A DNA stretch of 64,000 nt from Yersinia massiliensis (GCF_003048255.1 NZ_CP028488.1:1-64000); one strand, 5' to 3'. Shown: positions 27,931-36,873, counted from the first letter of the stretch. The notes: generated by a model from the letters alone, not told the origin. Numbers and translations: made by a program.

Positions 27931-28266
27931 TGGCGTTACGACAGCTGGGAGCAGTTCTTCTATCAGCTCTGTCACGAATGCTTCCACCTGCTGGGTCCCC
28001 AGGTGGTACGAATGGTTTAACTGAAAGTCAGTGCGCTTGATGAAGGCGTGACCGTCGACTACGCAGAGGAGATGCTGGACAACTATCTGCCTTATATTGC
28101 TCGCTCTTTTGTTTACAGCCCTGTGATAAGTCTCAATCCATATTACTTTGCCTGGGATGGCGCATGTAAGCTGCCTGACGAGGTGCTGGGGACTATCCGC
28201 GAGACGTTCGGGGCCTTTGCGAAAATTAACGCCCGCGCCCGCTTCGTGAAACTGACGTCAAAGTAG
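27931..28266 (+). pseudogene. Remnant of a zincin-like gene with in-frame stop
   Basis: One reading frame across 27931-28266 gives WRYDSWEQFFYQLCHECFHL, a metal-site-like HECFH (HExxH), then LGPQVVRMV, a TAA stop at about 28018-28020, and continues in the same frame as ALDEGVTVDYAEEMLDNYLP to LTSK. There is no start or ribosome site at the 5' end. It appears to be the C-terminal half of an inactivated zinc-peptidase-like protein, immediately downstream of herA. Confidence 0.55.
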
Positions 28267-28345
28267 CTCAATGAAAACGAGATCACGTTACTTTGTACCG
28301 ACTTTGAATACACTAATATGACTAAACCAGTATAAATTCGCCACT

Positions 28346-28366
28346 TAGCCCATGTTATGTGGGCTA
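28346..28366 (+). terminator. Hairpin followed by T-rich tract
   Basis: TAGCCCA-tgttatg-TGGGCTA with CTTCCCAATTTTTT after it. It probably ends the SIR2-HerA transcription unit. The remaining gap to 28475 holds no gene. Confidence 0.6.
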
Positions 28367-28475
28367 CTTCCCAATTTTTTCAGCTTATGAATATGAAAAA
28401 GCATATGCGTCCCATTCTCGTCGTTTATTCGTATTCCCAGCGGTTTTGCTGCCAGCATTCTCATTTCAGTGCAAT

Positions 28476-29807
28476 TCATGCAAAAAGATGATCTGCCACT
28501 GTTGCTGCTTCATGAGTAAAACCGGCCCGTTTCAGTTTTTCCACCGTCTGTGCGGGGTAATAAGGCCTACTGACGCTGCTCGTCCAGATACCGTCTATCT
28601 CAGCCTGCCATATCTCACTCCCCTTGTTGGCCATCGCATTCATCTCCTCGAGATAATACGCAAACCGATGGTCGTGCTCTTCACAGAATAAGTCTCCTCC
28701 GGAATGCTGCAGAGCGGTGATACCGGCCAGTTTTTCTGGGGTTGCCCATTGCTTAAATAGCTGGCCGGCCTGCCCCAAATCTTTTTGGGCTGAGTCGAGG
28801 AAATTCAGTTCCTCTGACATTGGTACCGGGCCAGAAAACGTAGAGGCGATTTCTCTTCCATATATATACTCCCGTAGTTTTTTGGCCAGCACACTACAAT
28901 CCCACGCAGTCTTCCAAATATCGTTAAGTTCTATGAAGTCTGCTTCTGACAGGCCCGGTACCGTAACGGATAATCCGATCATCCGCGCCGTATCGCGGGT
29001 TTTCTGGATTTTCGCAAAGGCTAAACTCAGTTCCTTTCCGCTGAGGCCATACGTTGTCGAGATCAACGTCTTTGCGGCAGTAAAGTTTGCAGCCCCCCAC
29101 TGCTTCCTAGCAGGCAGCAGCTCTGCAATGGAGACAATATCGGCACGGCTAAGATTACGGGTAAACGTGCCTGTGCGATATTCGAGCCTCAAATAGCCCA
29201 TCAGGTGGCGGATTTTTTCAAAGTGTTCTTTGATGTCCTTAAATTGCTCCTGTAGAACCAATACGTTAATCAGGCTGACGTCCGTGAGGTGTTTTACGGA
29301 TAGGGTGTCGTAACTGTACCTGAACGTCTGCCCGGTCGGGTCGGTTTCGGCAATGCATTTTATATGTGCGTCGAGAGGCGCGGTTTCCTGGCTGAAACGG
29401 CGGTCTACTACTGCCGATTTTTGTACAAAATAGTCCCACAAATTCTTGATGTCGTGTTGACCTATCACACTGTTAACATCTGCAGTCAGCGGTCTATTAC
29501 TCACTTTCGCGAGCTGGGTCAAATCCCCTATCAGGGCTTTTATTGTCAGCTCTACGGAGTGCCTCAAGTTAAAACAGATTGGATAGATCAACGTGTCCAG
29601 TGACCCCTTATGTTGAGTTAACCCTTCAATGAGCAGAACTACACTTTCGGCAAAACCGTCAGCATATTCATAAATACCGGGCGCACCATTATTACCAACA
29701 CAGGCATTGAAATTTGATCGCTGTGGGTCTCCGCGAAACAGGGTGTTCCATTGGAAGCGGGGATGCAGCGACGCTGCGGAAGCGCTTGATGAAGATATGT
29801 TAGTCAT
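28476..29807 (-). CDS. Large HEPN-like protein with RHxxELxxK motif
   Basis: 443 residues, unknown function. The N-terminal third has the same arrangement as the 200-residue protein at 17870 (YADGFAESVVLLIEG then DTLIYPICFNLRHSVELTIK), pointing to a common fold; the remainder is helical with no recognised enzyme motif and a His/Asp-rich end (GGDLFCEEHDHRFAYYLEEM). It is convergent with SIR2-HerA. The ATG at 29807 lacks a clear ribosome site. It could be a defence effector or a regulator; the evidence does not decide. Confidence 0.5.
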   Translation of the reverse strand: MTNISSSSASAASLHPRFQWNTLFRGDPQRSNFNACVGNNGAPGIYEYADGFAESVVLLIEGLTQHKGSLDTLIYPICFNLRHSVELTIKALIGDLTQLAKVSNRPLTADVNSVIGQHDIKNLWDYFVQKSAVVDRRFSQETAPLDAHIKCIAETDPTGQTFRYSYDTLSVKHLTDVSLINVLVLQEQFKDIKEHFEKIRHLMGYLRLEYRTGTFTRNLSRADIVSIAELLPARKQWGAANFTAAKTLISTTYGLSGKELSLAFAKIQKTRDTARMIGLSVTVPGLSEADFIELNDIWKTAWDCSVLAKKLREYIYGREIASTFSGPVPMSEELNFLDSAQKDLGQAGQLFKQWATPEKLAGITALQHSGGDLFCEEHDHRFAYYLEEMNAMANKGSEIWQAEIDGIWTSSVSRPYYPAQTVEKLKRAGFTHEAATVADHLFA

Positions 29808-30095
29808 ATGTTCGTCTATTAAGATTGTATGAGATTTAATAGTTTACCTGTATCTATAGCAGGGGCATTACATATGTTATTGGGGAATTGGTAGTTCACG
29901 TTGTTCGTTCGATGGGGCAAATTATGACTTCCAAAGCCAGTATGCAGGTTCTGTTATTTTTCTAGGTATGATTGTGACGTTTGGCCATACGTAATTGTCA
30001 TAGGCTTCGAGCAGGATGAAATTTGTATATATCTTTGTATTGCTATTTTGAATGAAAAACTAACTGGCACATCAAAATGGATAGACTTATAATGA

Positions 30096-30116
30096 ATGTA
30101 AGATTATGTCTTACAT
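30096..30116. promoter_or_regulatory. parDE operator and promoter
   Basis: Perfect dyad ATGTAAGA-N5-TCTTACAT, 9 bases before the parD start, with TATAAT at 30088-30093 just upstream as the -10 element; no good -35 is seen. The position fits ParD autorepression. Confidence 0.75.
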
Positions 30117-30125
30117 GAGGTGTTT

Positions 30126-30389
30126 ATGGCCAGGACAATGACAGTAGATGTTGGCGAGGAACTTCGCGACTTCATCGATTCGCTGGTTAGCGCAGGTGAT
30201 TATAGAACTCAAAGCGAAGTGCTCCGTGATGCTTTGCGTTTATTGCGTGAAAAGCAGGCTGAGTCCCATTTGCAATCATTACGGGACTTGTTGGCTGAAG
30301 GGGTGAGTAGCGGCACTCCAGAAACATGGAGTAAAGATGTATTCCTACAGCGAATAAAGGAAAGGGTTAATCTGAATGAAAGAGATTAA
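30126..30389 (+). CDS. parD: ParD-type antitoxin
   Basis: 87 residues from the ATG at 30126 (MARTMTVDVGEELRDFIDSL), chosen because GAGGTG sits upstream; an ATG two codons earlier is possible. The N-terminal RHH domain (TMTVDVGEEL ... GDYRTQSEVLRDALRLL) and the flexible C-terminal toxin-binding tail are standard for ParD. It binds its own operator and neutralises ParE. It overlaps parE by 14 bases. Confidence 0.9.
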   Translation: MARTMTVDVGEELRDFIDSLVSAGDYRTQSEVLRDALRLLREKQAESHLQSLRDLLAEGVSSGTPETWSKDVFLQRIKERVNLNERD

Positions 30390-30672
30390 TCTGACACCGA
30401 AAGCAATTGATGATTTGGAAAATATTTGGCTTTATGGTCAGGTACAATTTGGTGTAGCCAAGGCGGACGAATATGTCGCTCGCTTTTCTGAAATATTTGA
30501 TATTTTGGCCAGACATGAAATTGGTACACAACGACCTGAGTTAGGTGAAAATATTTATTCACTCCCTATTGAGAAGCATGTGATTTTTTTCGTTCCTTCA
30601 GAGTCTTCTATCACTGTAATTCGTATTCTTAATCAATCACAAGATGTAAATCGTCACATTTCTTGGCGATAG
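30376..30672 (+). CDS. parE: ParE-type toxin
   Basis: 98-residue RelE/ParE superfamily toxin (MKEINLTPKAIDDLENIWLY, YVARFSEIFDILA, IGTQRPELGENIYSLPIEKH, ITVIRILNQSQDV). Members of the ParE branch poison DNA gyrase. It overlaps parD, with no premature stop. With ParD it forms an addiction module stabilising the plasmid. Confidence 0.9.
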   Translation: MKEINLTPKAIDDLENIWLYGQVQFGVAKADEYVARFSEIFDILARHEIGTQRPELGENIYSLPIEKHVIFFVPSESSITVIRILNQSQDVNRHISWR

Positions 30673-30993
30673 AACTCCAGTCTAGGTACAAGGGCAGGAC
30701 TATGCCCTGCCTTCTTATGGTCAAAAACCAAGCCAACTAATACCGCCAGCTACAGAAACCTTATATCAAGCCCGTTCTAGGCAACATCTACATTGAAATG
30801 TAGTGGCCTTAGCTCTGAAAAATCTCTCAGATTTCACGTAGCGTGATCGATATTCATGCGCATGCTCTTATTCTGATATGGAGATCTGCAACTAAAAATA
30901 AAATTCAGTTTATTTTAGAGTAAAAAATTTACATTACCGCCTATGTGTAGCATTATCGTGTATATTCTTAAATGCTACATGTTGAGGTGTTTT
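30673..30993. promoter_or_regulatory. Gap between parDE and parA
   Basis: 321 bp without a gene. AGGGCA-ggacta-TGCCCT followed by GCCTTCTT (30690-30710) is a likely parDE terminator. Upstream of parA the sequence is AT-rich (30895-30930), with dyad-like CTATGTGTAGCATTATCGTG and GCTACAT repeats that could be a ParA operator, as in P1. Confidence 0.5.
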
Positions 30994-32193
30994 GTGACGG
31001 TAAATACTAAGCAAATCTATAGAGTGGCTGAGCGCTCTGAACACATGCTCACTCTTCTGACCAAACAGATTAAAGAACAAAAGGAAGAGCTGGAAGAAAC
31101 GACTTATTTCCAGACTTATGCCAAGGCTGCTGTTGCCAAATTACCTAAATTGACTCGCGCAAGTGTTGACTATGCTGTCACCGAAATGGAAGAGCAAGGT
31201 TACACATTTTTGAAGAAGCCGGCAGGTACATCTATAAAATATGCAATGTCACTGCAAAATATTATAGATATTTATCACCATCGTGGTGTTCCTAAATACC
31301 GTGATCGCCACGATGAAGCCTTCACGATTTTTGTTGGTAATTTGAAAGGCGGCGTATCGAAAACAGTTAGTTCGGTTTCACTTGCTCATGGATTACGTGC
31401 CCACCCTCACCTACTTTATGAAGATTTAAGAATTCTGGTTATCGACCTTGATCCTCAATCTTCAGCTACAATGTTTCTAAATCACTCTCGTTCTATTGGG
31501 GCTGTAGATACAACCTCTGCTCAGGCAATGCTACAGAATGTATCCCGCGAAGAACTTTTGTCTGAATTTGTCATTTCTTCTATTGTGCCGGGTGTTGATG
31601 TTATCCCTGCTTCTATTGAAGATGCATTTATTGCATCGCAATGGAAAGAGCTATGTTCCGAACATTTACCTGGACAGAATATCTATACCGTTCTTAAAGA
31701 GAATATTATTGATAAACTCAAGAAGGATTATGACTTTATCTTTATCGATAGTGGCCCACATCTCGATGCTTTCCTGAGTAATGCTATTGCTGCATCGAAC
31801 TTGCTTATGACGCCGATCCCCCCTGCCCAAGTCGATTTCCACTCCACCTTAAAGTATCTCACTCGTCTTCCTGAACTTATTGAGATGATAGAAAAATCAG
31901 GGGCTAAGTATCCCCTTCAGGGCAATATAGGATTTATGTCTAAATTGCAGAATAAATCTGACCACAAACTTTGTCATAGCCTGGCCAAAGAGATATTTGG
32001 AGGGGATATGTTGGATGTGGCCCTACCACGCCTTGATGGTTTTGAACGATGTGGCGAATCTTTTGATACGGTTATTTCCGCCAACCCCTCGACCTATGTT
32101 GGCAGCAGTGAAGCATTAAAAAATGCTCGTGCTGCGGCGGAAGATTTTGCTAAAGCTGTATTCGATCGCATCGAATTTATTCGGATGAACTGA
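30994..32193 (+). CDS. parA: P1-type ParA partition ATPase
   Basis: 399 residues from a GTG at 30994, chosen because GAGGT lies 5 bases upstream and the length equals P1/P7 ParA (398). The N-terminal HTH region (LTKQIKEQKEELEETTYFQT, KLPKLTRASVDYAV) is followed by the deviant Walker A NLKGGVSKTVSSVSLAH (about residue 115) and LVIDLDPQSSATMFL. Type Ia ParA proteins both drive plasmid segregation and repress the par operon. Sequence identity to P1 ParA is high along the whole length, including ALPRLDGFERCGESFDTVIS. Confidence 0.95.
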   Translation: MTVNTKQIYRVAERSEHMLTLLTKQIKEQKEELEETTYFQTYAKAAVAKLPKLTRASVDYAVTEMEEQGYTFLKKPAGTSIKYAMSLQNIIDIYHHRGVPKYRDRHDEAFTIFVGNLKGGVSKTVSSVSLAHGLRAHPHLLYEDLRILVIDLDPQSSATMFLNHSRSIGAVDTTSAQAMLQNVSREELLSEFVISSIVPGVDVIPASIEDAFIASQWKELCSEHLPGQNIYTVLKENIIDKLKKDYDFIFIDSGPHLDAFLSNAIAASNLLMTPIPPAQVDFHSTLKYLTRLPELIEMIEKSGAKYPLQGNIGFMSKLQNKSDHKLCHSLAKEIFGGDMLDVALPRLDGFERCGESFDTVISANPSTYVGSSEALKNARAAAEDFAKAVFDRIEFIRMN

Positions 32194-32201
32194 GGTATTC
32201 C

Positions 32202-33170
32202 ATGACAAAAAAACGCCCAACCATCGGCCGGACATTTAGTGGTTCCCCTTTGTCCAATGTATCAACTGATAATTATCGCCAGATTTTTACTCTTGCCTCA
32301 GGGAAAAAAGTTGTCTTCATGTTTGAAACTATTCCAGCAGAAGATATTGCTGAACGCTCATTTGTATCTCTAGCCACAAATGGTAGAGATCAAGCCGGTG
32401 TTACAGAGGAGTCACTTCAGGACATTATCAGGACCATTCGTTTTCAACAATTTTTCCCGGCAATTGGACGTATAATTGACGGAAAAATTGAAATTCTCGA
32501 CGGGTCACGTCGCAGAGCTGCCGCATTGATTTGCCATGTCGATCTCAATGTGCTGGTTACTCAAGACGATATTGATATGGATGATGCGAGAAAACTCGCC
32601 GCTGATATTCAAACTGCAAAAGAACATAATTTACGTGAGATTGGATTAAGGCTTTTACTTCTCCGCGATTCAGGCATGAACCAAAAGGAGATAGCCCAAT
32701 CGGAACGCCTATCTTCTGCGAAAGTTACTCGAGCTATTCAGGCCGCATCGGTACCTGAGATGATGTTAGAACTTTTCCCTGTTCAATATGAACTAACCTA
32801 TCCAGATTATAAATTCTTGCTCGATATTGATGAACAATTACGGCTGCGTAGTCTCGAACTAGAAACATTCGTTGATTCGGTTAGGAAGCAAATAGAAAAA
32901 ATTCCTAATGCTAATGAGCTGGTCTCTGATGAACTGAAAAATGAAATAATAAAATCGTTTCGACATGTTTTAGACGGGATTTTAGCTAAGCCTGAAAAAG
33001 AGGCTGCTGTTGTTGAAAAATTATGGGACTTTGAAGAAAAAGATAAATACGCTCGAAAACGTATCAAGGGACGCACTTTTAGCTATGAGTTCAGCCGTTT
33101 GCCAAAAGAGTTGCAGGTAGAACTTGACCGACTTATTTTGCACACAATGAAGAAACATTTATCACAGTAA
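32202..33170 (+). CDS. parB: P1-type ParB centromere-binding protein
   Basis: 322 residues, 8 bases after parA in the same operon. MTKKRPTIGRTFSGSPLSNV at the start, the ParB/sulfiredoxin-like segment EILDGSRRRAAALI (about 100) and an HTH (MNQKEIAQSERLSSAKVTRA) are followed by the C-terminal dimer domain that in P1 contacts the B-boxes (KGRTFSYEFSRLP). It binds parS immediately downstream. Confidence 0.95.
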   Translation: MTKKRPTIGRTFSGSPLSNVSTDNYRQIFTLASGKKVVFMFETIPAEDIAERSFVSLATNGRDQAGVTEESLQDIIRTIRFQQFFPAIGRIIDGKIEILDGSRRRAAALICHVDLNVLVTQDDIDMDDARKLAADIQTAKEHNLREIGLRLLLLRDSGMNQKEIAQSERLSSAKVTRAIQAASVPEMMLELFPVQYELTYPDYKFLLDIDEQLRLRSLELETFVDSVRKQIEKIPNANELVSDELKNEIIKSFRHVLDGILAKPEKEAAVVEKLWDFEEKDKYARKRIKGRTFSYEFSRLPKELQVELDRLILHTMKKHLSQ

Positions 33171-33182
33171 TTCTATCAATGA

Positions 33183-33334
33183 AGTGGCGATTTCAGGCTG
33201 AAATCGCCACTGAAATCAGTACTGTAATCTGCTTGATTTTATATCCACTCATGAAAATTCGCCATCAAATAAAATTCATTAATCAATTGTTTTATATTGA
33301 TATTTTGTTTTTATTTCAGGGTGAAATCGCCAGT
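33183..33334. repeat. parS: P1-like parS centromere
   Basis: A near-perfect dyad AGTGGCGATTTCA-ggc-TGAAATCGCCACT (33183-33211) unites A-box-like (ATTTCA) and B-box-like (TCGCCA) elements. After an AT-rich stretch able to hold an IHF site, TTTCAGGGTGAAATCGCCAG (33315-33334) repeats both boxes. This is the bipartite P1 parS plan, just downstream of parB. A single TCGCCA also occurs at about 33259. Confidence 0.88.
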
Positions 33335-33619
33335 AACTCAATAAAGTTAATCTATTGAAAGTAGGCGCGTTAGCTATGGCGAACTTTTATGGTTATGGCT
33401 CGAAATATTATGCGCCTTTTCTCCTTTCATCAAATTTGGTTAAATAAAGAAAGTTAGCCACTGCAGATTTTGACAACAGATGTTTGTCGTATCTTTTTTT
33501 ACTACATATTAAGCACTATTACACTTATCCTGATGCACTTGAATGACTCTATGCGTTGAGTGTTTGGACCTAAGCGAAAACGAAATTTGGTCATACTCGA
33601 TGAGTTTTGGTCGTTAGTT
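33335..33619. other. Non-coding stretch, nothing recognised
   Basis: 285 bp between parS and the broken umuC. No coding frame and no clear hairpin were seen. Confidence 0.4.
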
Positions 33620-34626
33620 TCATAGCTGTACTTTTGGTAAATCTCCCCAGCGGGTTGTATAAGCCGGGGAGAGCATTTGCCGTTTCATCTTCCAGCCTTT
33701 ATCAATACCTTGTCCCGTAAACCACACCTTTCCAATCCCTTCTCGGTTTATGCGGTCGATAACATTCATCAACTGTTCACTATTGGCTCTTGGCGGTGTT
33801 TCGTCAAACATGTCTATCTGACCTGGACGGCTACAAAAATCATTCAGGATTATCCCTGCTTTTTGGTATCGATACCCATCACGCCAAATTTTTCCAGTGC
33901 TCTCATCGAGGCCGCCACAATATCTCGTGTGTCCTGGGTGGCCAGCATTAATCGATGGTTGGCATTGTTGCTGTAAAACGGTTCATTCGAATACGGACTG
34001 GTACGAATAAAGACGCTGATATAACGGCAATATTGCCGTTCCAGCCGCAGTTTTTCCGCCGCTCGCTCCGCGTACTGGCACACAGCCTGGCGCATATCCT
34101 GTAATGTTGTGATACGTTCCCCAAAACTCCGGCTGCATATGATTTGCTGTTTAGCGGGGAGTGCATCGATGGAGATACACTGTGTACCATTAAGTTCCCT
34201 CACTGTTCGCTCAACGACAACACCCAATGTTTTCTTTATCAGCTGAAGGTTGGCGTCAGCCAGCTGCAACACCGTTTCTATTCCCATCGTCTTGAGTTTT
34301 ATGCTTAGCTGGCGACCAATTCCCCAGACTTCCTCTACCGGTAAAAGGGCCATCAACTTGCGTTGCCTCTCTCTGTCTGACAAGTCAACAACACCGCCGG
34401 TAGCCGGCCATTTTTTCGCACCGTGGTTGGCGAGTTTGGCCAGAGTAAGAGTCTGGCCGATGCCGATCCCGGACAATAAGCCTGTTTGTTGAAATACGGT
34501 ATCTCGCACACGCTTTCCGTAGCTGGCCAGCGGCTCACAATGTTCGATACCATCAATCATCAAAAATGCTTCATCGATACTGTAGACAGTCAGCGATGGC
34601 GCTAACGATTCCAGGATAGTTGTAAC
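33620..34626 (-). pseudogene. umuC: umuC (DNA polymerase V catalytic subunit), N-truncated and frameshifted
   Basis: Two frames together give the Y-family polymerase from YSIDEAFLMIDG onward (catalytic DE) through GIGQTLTLAKLANHGAKKWP, the HhH region VEEVWGIGRQLSIKL and the little finger to GVMGIDTKKQ (34635-33850). It then continues in another frame as SEQLMNVIDRINREGIGKVW and MKRQMLSPAYTTRWGDLPKV to 33620. The frame change lies near 33850, and the first ~85 residues are missing where insertion-sequence debris begins. It is non-functional. Confidence 0.9.
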
Positions 34627-34790
34627 GGCTCGCAATCGAAATCCCCCAGGCTCGCAATCAGCGCTATTTTCGGCTCAGATTAAGTGACAATGAAAATGGC
34701 TTCGGGCTCACATTAAGTGATAATGAGCTCGCTTTTATCTTTTTCCGGCTCGCAATCCATTACGCCGGGCTCACAATAACTGCAAATGAA
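34627..34790. repeat. Cluster of GGCTC(G/A)CA(A/T)T repeats, likely IS end debris
   Basis: GGCTCGCAAT occurs at 34627, 34649 and 34747; longer relatives GGCTCAGATTAAGTGACAAT (34672), GGCTCACATTAAGTGATAAT (34705) and GGCTCACAATAACTGCAAAT (34768) are mixed with them. Multiple terminal repeats of about 20 bp are typical of IS21-family ends. No transposase is left. The cluster separates umuC from umuD and explains their truncation. Confidence 0.6.
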
Positions 34791-35123
34791 ATTCGTCATA
34801 TCAGTAGGGCGTGTGCAAAGTTGTTTAACGGTAAATTCTCCATCTAAAGCAGCGATAACAATATCGCCATGTTCTGCTTGAAGAGATTTGTCGACCACAA
34901 GAAGATCGCCTGAAAGGATGCCCGCTTGAACCATAGATTCCCCCTGTGCAATCAAATAGAACGTAGATACAGGATGAGGCACGCAGTAATCGTTTAGATC
35001 TAAGGATTGCTCAATATAGTCCTGGGCTGGAGAGGGAAATCCGGCCACACAGTGATCGGCGAATAATGGAATAGTTGAAGTTGGTAAATCGATGCCCGCT
35101 AAGGATAGGAATTGAATTTTCAT
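34713..35123 (-). pseudogene. umuD: umuD, C-terminus replaced
   Basis: From MKIQFLSLAGIDLPTSTIPL (35123) to GEFTVKQLCTRP the protein is a UmuD/MucA-type LexA-family autoprotease: cleavage site CVAGFPSPA, nucleophile GESMVQAGI and general base Lys in VVDKSL. After about 34805 the frame runs into the repeat cluster and stops at 34713, so the normal last ~25 residues are lost. The original UmuDC would have been SOS-induced translesion polymerase V; here it is inactive as a locus. Confidence 0.85.
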
Positions 35124-35130
35124 GGTGTGG

Positions 35131-35203
35131 CCCATCATTACTGTATGCATATGAGTCTCCCACCATGATCGGGGAAGACCCATGCATATACAGTAATGAT
35201 GGC
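35131..35203. promoter_or_regulatory. Inverted repeat with LexA-box-like half-sites upstream of umuD
   Basis: CCATCATTACTGTATGCATA (35132) pairs with ATGCATATACAGTAATGATG (35182), arms about 21 bp, loop about 28 bp. Each arm carries the half LexA box TACTGTAT but not a full CTG-N10-CAG. It lies where the umuDC SOS operator is expected, so it may be a degraded or unusual operator. Confidence 0.45.
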
Positions 35204-35299
35204 CGGAATTATCTCAATAGCAAGTAAGAGAACAACGCCGTATCAGGTCTTCGACCTAACATAATAATTTCAGAACAAATTAACTTCCGGCTATTCCTG

Positions 35300-35533
35300 C
35301 AATTCTCGGTGTACGCATTTTCTTATTCTCCCGCCCCGCTAAACAGTTCCACCGCCAGGCATGACAACAAGTGTGCGCTATCGCCGTCTACTACATCCGT
35401 TCTCACTCCCTGCGGTCGTTGCGCTGCGGCTTTGCAGACGCACTTGCAATCACGCTTATCTGGCAGAGGCCCTGACGCTTTACGGCGCGAGAAACAGAAA
35501 ACTCGCGATTAACAGCAAAGGGGAATACACCAG
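35300..35533 (+). repeat. Leader module 1 (before the methylase-like gene)
   Basis: Non-coding. It contains a shortened version of the conserved leader core (CACTCCCTGCGGTCGTTGCG, 35405-35424) that recurs at 40751, 41391 and 50685, preceded by a C-rich stretch and followed by GGGGAATACACCAG before the ATG. It belongs to the family of leading-region leaders described under the later modules. Confidence 0.6.
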
Positions 35534-36355
35534 ATGAAAGTTCATAACGCCGAAATACCGGGCAACTCATTAAATTTAGGCCACCTGTTCTCTCGTTCAC
35601 CACTCCAAAACCTGTTTGATTCCTCGAACCGGCGCCCTGGCGTGTCAGCTGCTCAGTATCGCAAGGAGTTTGTATCGATTTTCAAACACTTGGCACCACA
35701 TCATCACCGTTTTGATGTATTTCGTGATTTTGTTCATGCAGCTGCTATTGCTATTCAAAATGCTTTTTTAAAGTCAGATGAGTTAGAACAAGAATATTTT
35801 GTAATTGAAAAACGTTTAGGCAAAGAGAATATGAGTCAGTTATCTCAATTGATTGGGTGTGTCATTGGAGCTTTGGACGCAGAGCCGAGTGACTTCCTGG
35901 GGAGTCTCTATATGGAATTAGAGTTGAGTGCGTCCAGTTTAGGTCAATTCTTTACGCCTTATTCATTATCGCAAATGATGGCGGCTTTAACGATGTCTGA
36001 CGCAGTACAGAACTTAAACAGACGTCCCTTTATAACTTACAATGAACCAGCCTGTGGGGCAGGTGGGATGGCTATTGCAGCAGCTATGTATATGCGTGAA
36101 AACGGATATAACCCTCAAGAGCAAGTTTTTATGGTTTGTACAGACATTGATGGCATGGTTGCTGATATGTGTTACATCCAATTATCGTTGCTGGGTATTC
36201 CTGCCCAGGTTATTACCGGTAATACACTCACACTGACAGTGAATAGAACTTTCCACACACCTTTTTGGTATCTGGGTGGGTGGGAAGAGAAGTTAAAACA
36301 CGCTGAAACCGTTGAGCGGATGATGACGATATTATCCCGCCTACAAGCAGTTTAA
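35534..36355 (+). CDS. Plasmid leading-region DNA methylase-like protein (orf273 type)
   Basis: 273 residues, the length of the ORF273-type protein of F-like and IncI leading regions. An N-terminal helical domain is followed by YMELELSASSLGQFFTPYSL (about 130, HsdM-like) and the SAM-binding motif I NEPACGAGGMAIAAA (about 170), then VFMVCTDIDGMVADM. A catalytic NPPY/DPPY motif is not visible; the C-terminus ends with FWYLGGWEEKLKHAETVERM. It may therefore be a SAM-binding protein without methylase activity, or a truncated form. It probably protects incoming DNA or has a decoy role (inference). Confidence 0.8.
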   Translation: MKVHNAEIPGNSLNLGHLFSRSPLQNLFDSSNRRPGVSAAQYRKEFVSIFKHLAPHHHRFDVFRDFVHAAAIAIQNAFLKSDELEQEYFVIEKRLGKENMSQLSQLIGCVIGALDAEPSDFLGSLYMELELSASSLGQFFTPYSLSQMMAALTMSDAVQNLNRRPFITYNEPACGAGGMAIAAAMYMRENGYNPQEQVFMVCTDIDGMVADMCYIQLSLLGIPAQVITGNTLTLTVNRTFHTPFWYLGGWEEKLKHAETVERMMTILSRLQAV

Positions 36356-36399
36356 CTGAACCTCTAAGCCGTTCATGACCGTTTGGAAGCGTTCAAAAC

Positions 36400-36873
36400 C
36401 CCCAATGCGCCCTATCATGGAAATGTTGGGGCGGCTTATCTCACACCTCTGATTCTGCCAAATAGAAATCGCTCGGATGAGCGGTTTTTTCATCCCAAAT
36501 CTGCCCATTTGCCTTTATTGGCCAGAACCGGCGTTGAGCCGGCACTGACCAATATACCCCCCCCGCTTGCAACGAGCTTCGCTCGTGCCGCTCTCACTGC
36601 TGGCACTGATGTGCCAGCGTCTGGGAAAGCCAGGCTAAAGCCAGGCCTTTCTGGTGATCCCCTTTATTCTGGCAATAGCGCTGCGAGTCTTTCGTCGTGA
36701 CAGACGCTATGCCGGGGCGCAGTCAGCGCAAGGGTTCGCTGGCGCCGGCTACGCCGCCCTTGCACTGCCTGCTTATACCCCGTCTCGGTCTTAATGTCAC
36801 AGCGCCAGACACCCCGCGCCGGCAAAAGCCAAAAAGGGTATACACCAGAAGAAAGTCGAAACGAGAGGGTTTT
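36400..36873 (+). repeat. Leader module 2: hairpin array before the 36874 gene
   Basis: Non-coding, about 470 bp. Hairpins: CCGGC-gttga-GCCGG (36528), ACGAGC-ttc-GCTCGT (36572), GCTGGCAC-tgat-GTGCCAGC (36599-36618). They are followed by GACGCTATGCCGGGGCGCAG and the tail GCTTATACCCCGTCTCGGTC (36771-36790), TTAATGTCACAGC, which is almost the same as 50755-50787. The array of perfect stems fits a single-stranded-DNA promoter (Frpo/ssi type) rather than a coding region. Frames through it have no ribosome sites and no recognisable protein. Confidence 0.65.

Noticed and set aside
35534..36355. Complete type I or orphan N6-adenine methyltransferase
   Set aside because: Motif I is clear, but a catalytic N/DPPY motif is not visible, so a functional methylase was not claimed.
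36383..36700. 105-codon + strand frame inside leader module 2
   Set aside because: The DNA is a series of perfect hairpins shared with other non-coding leaders; no start signal and no protein-like composition.
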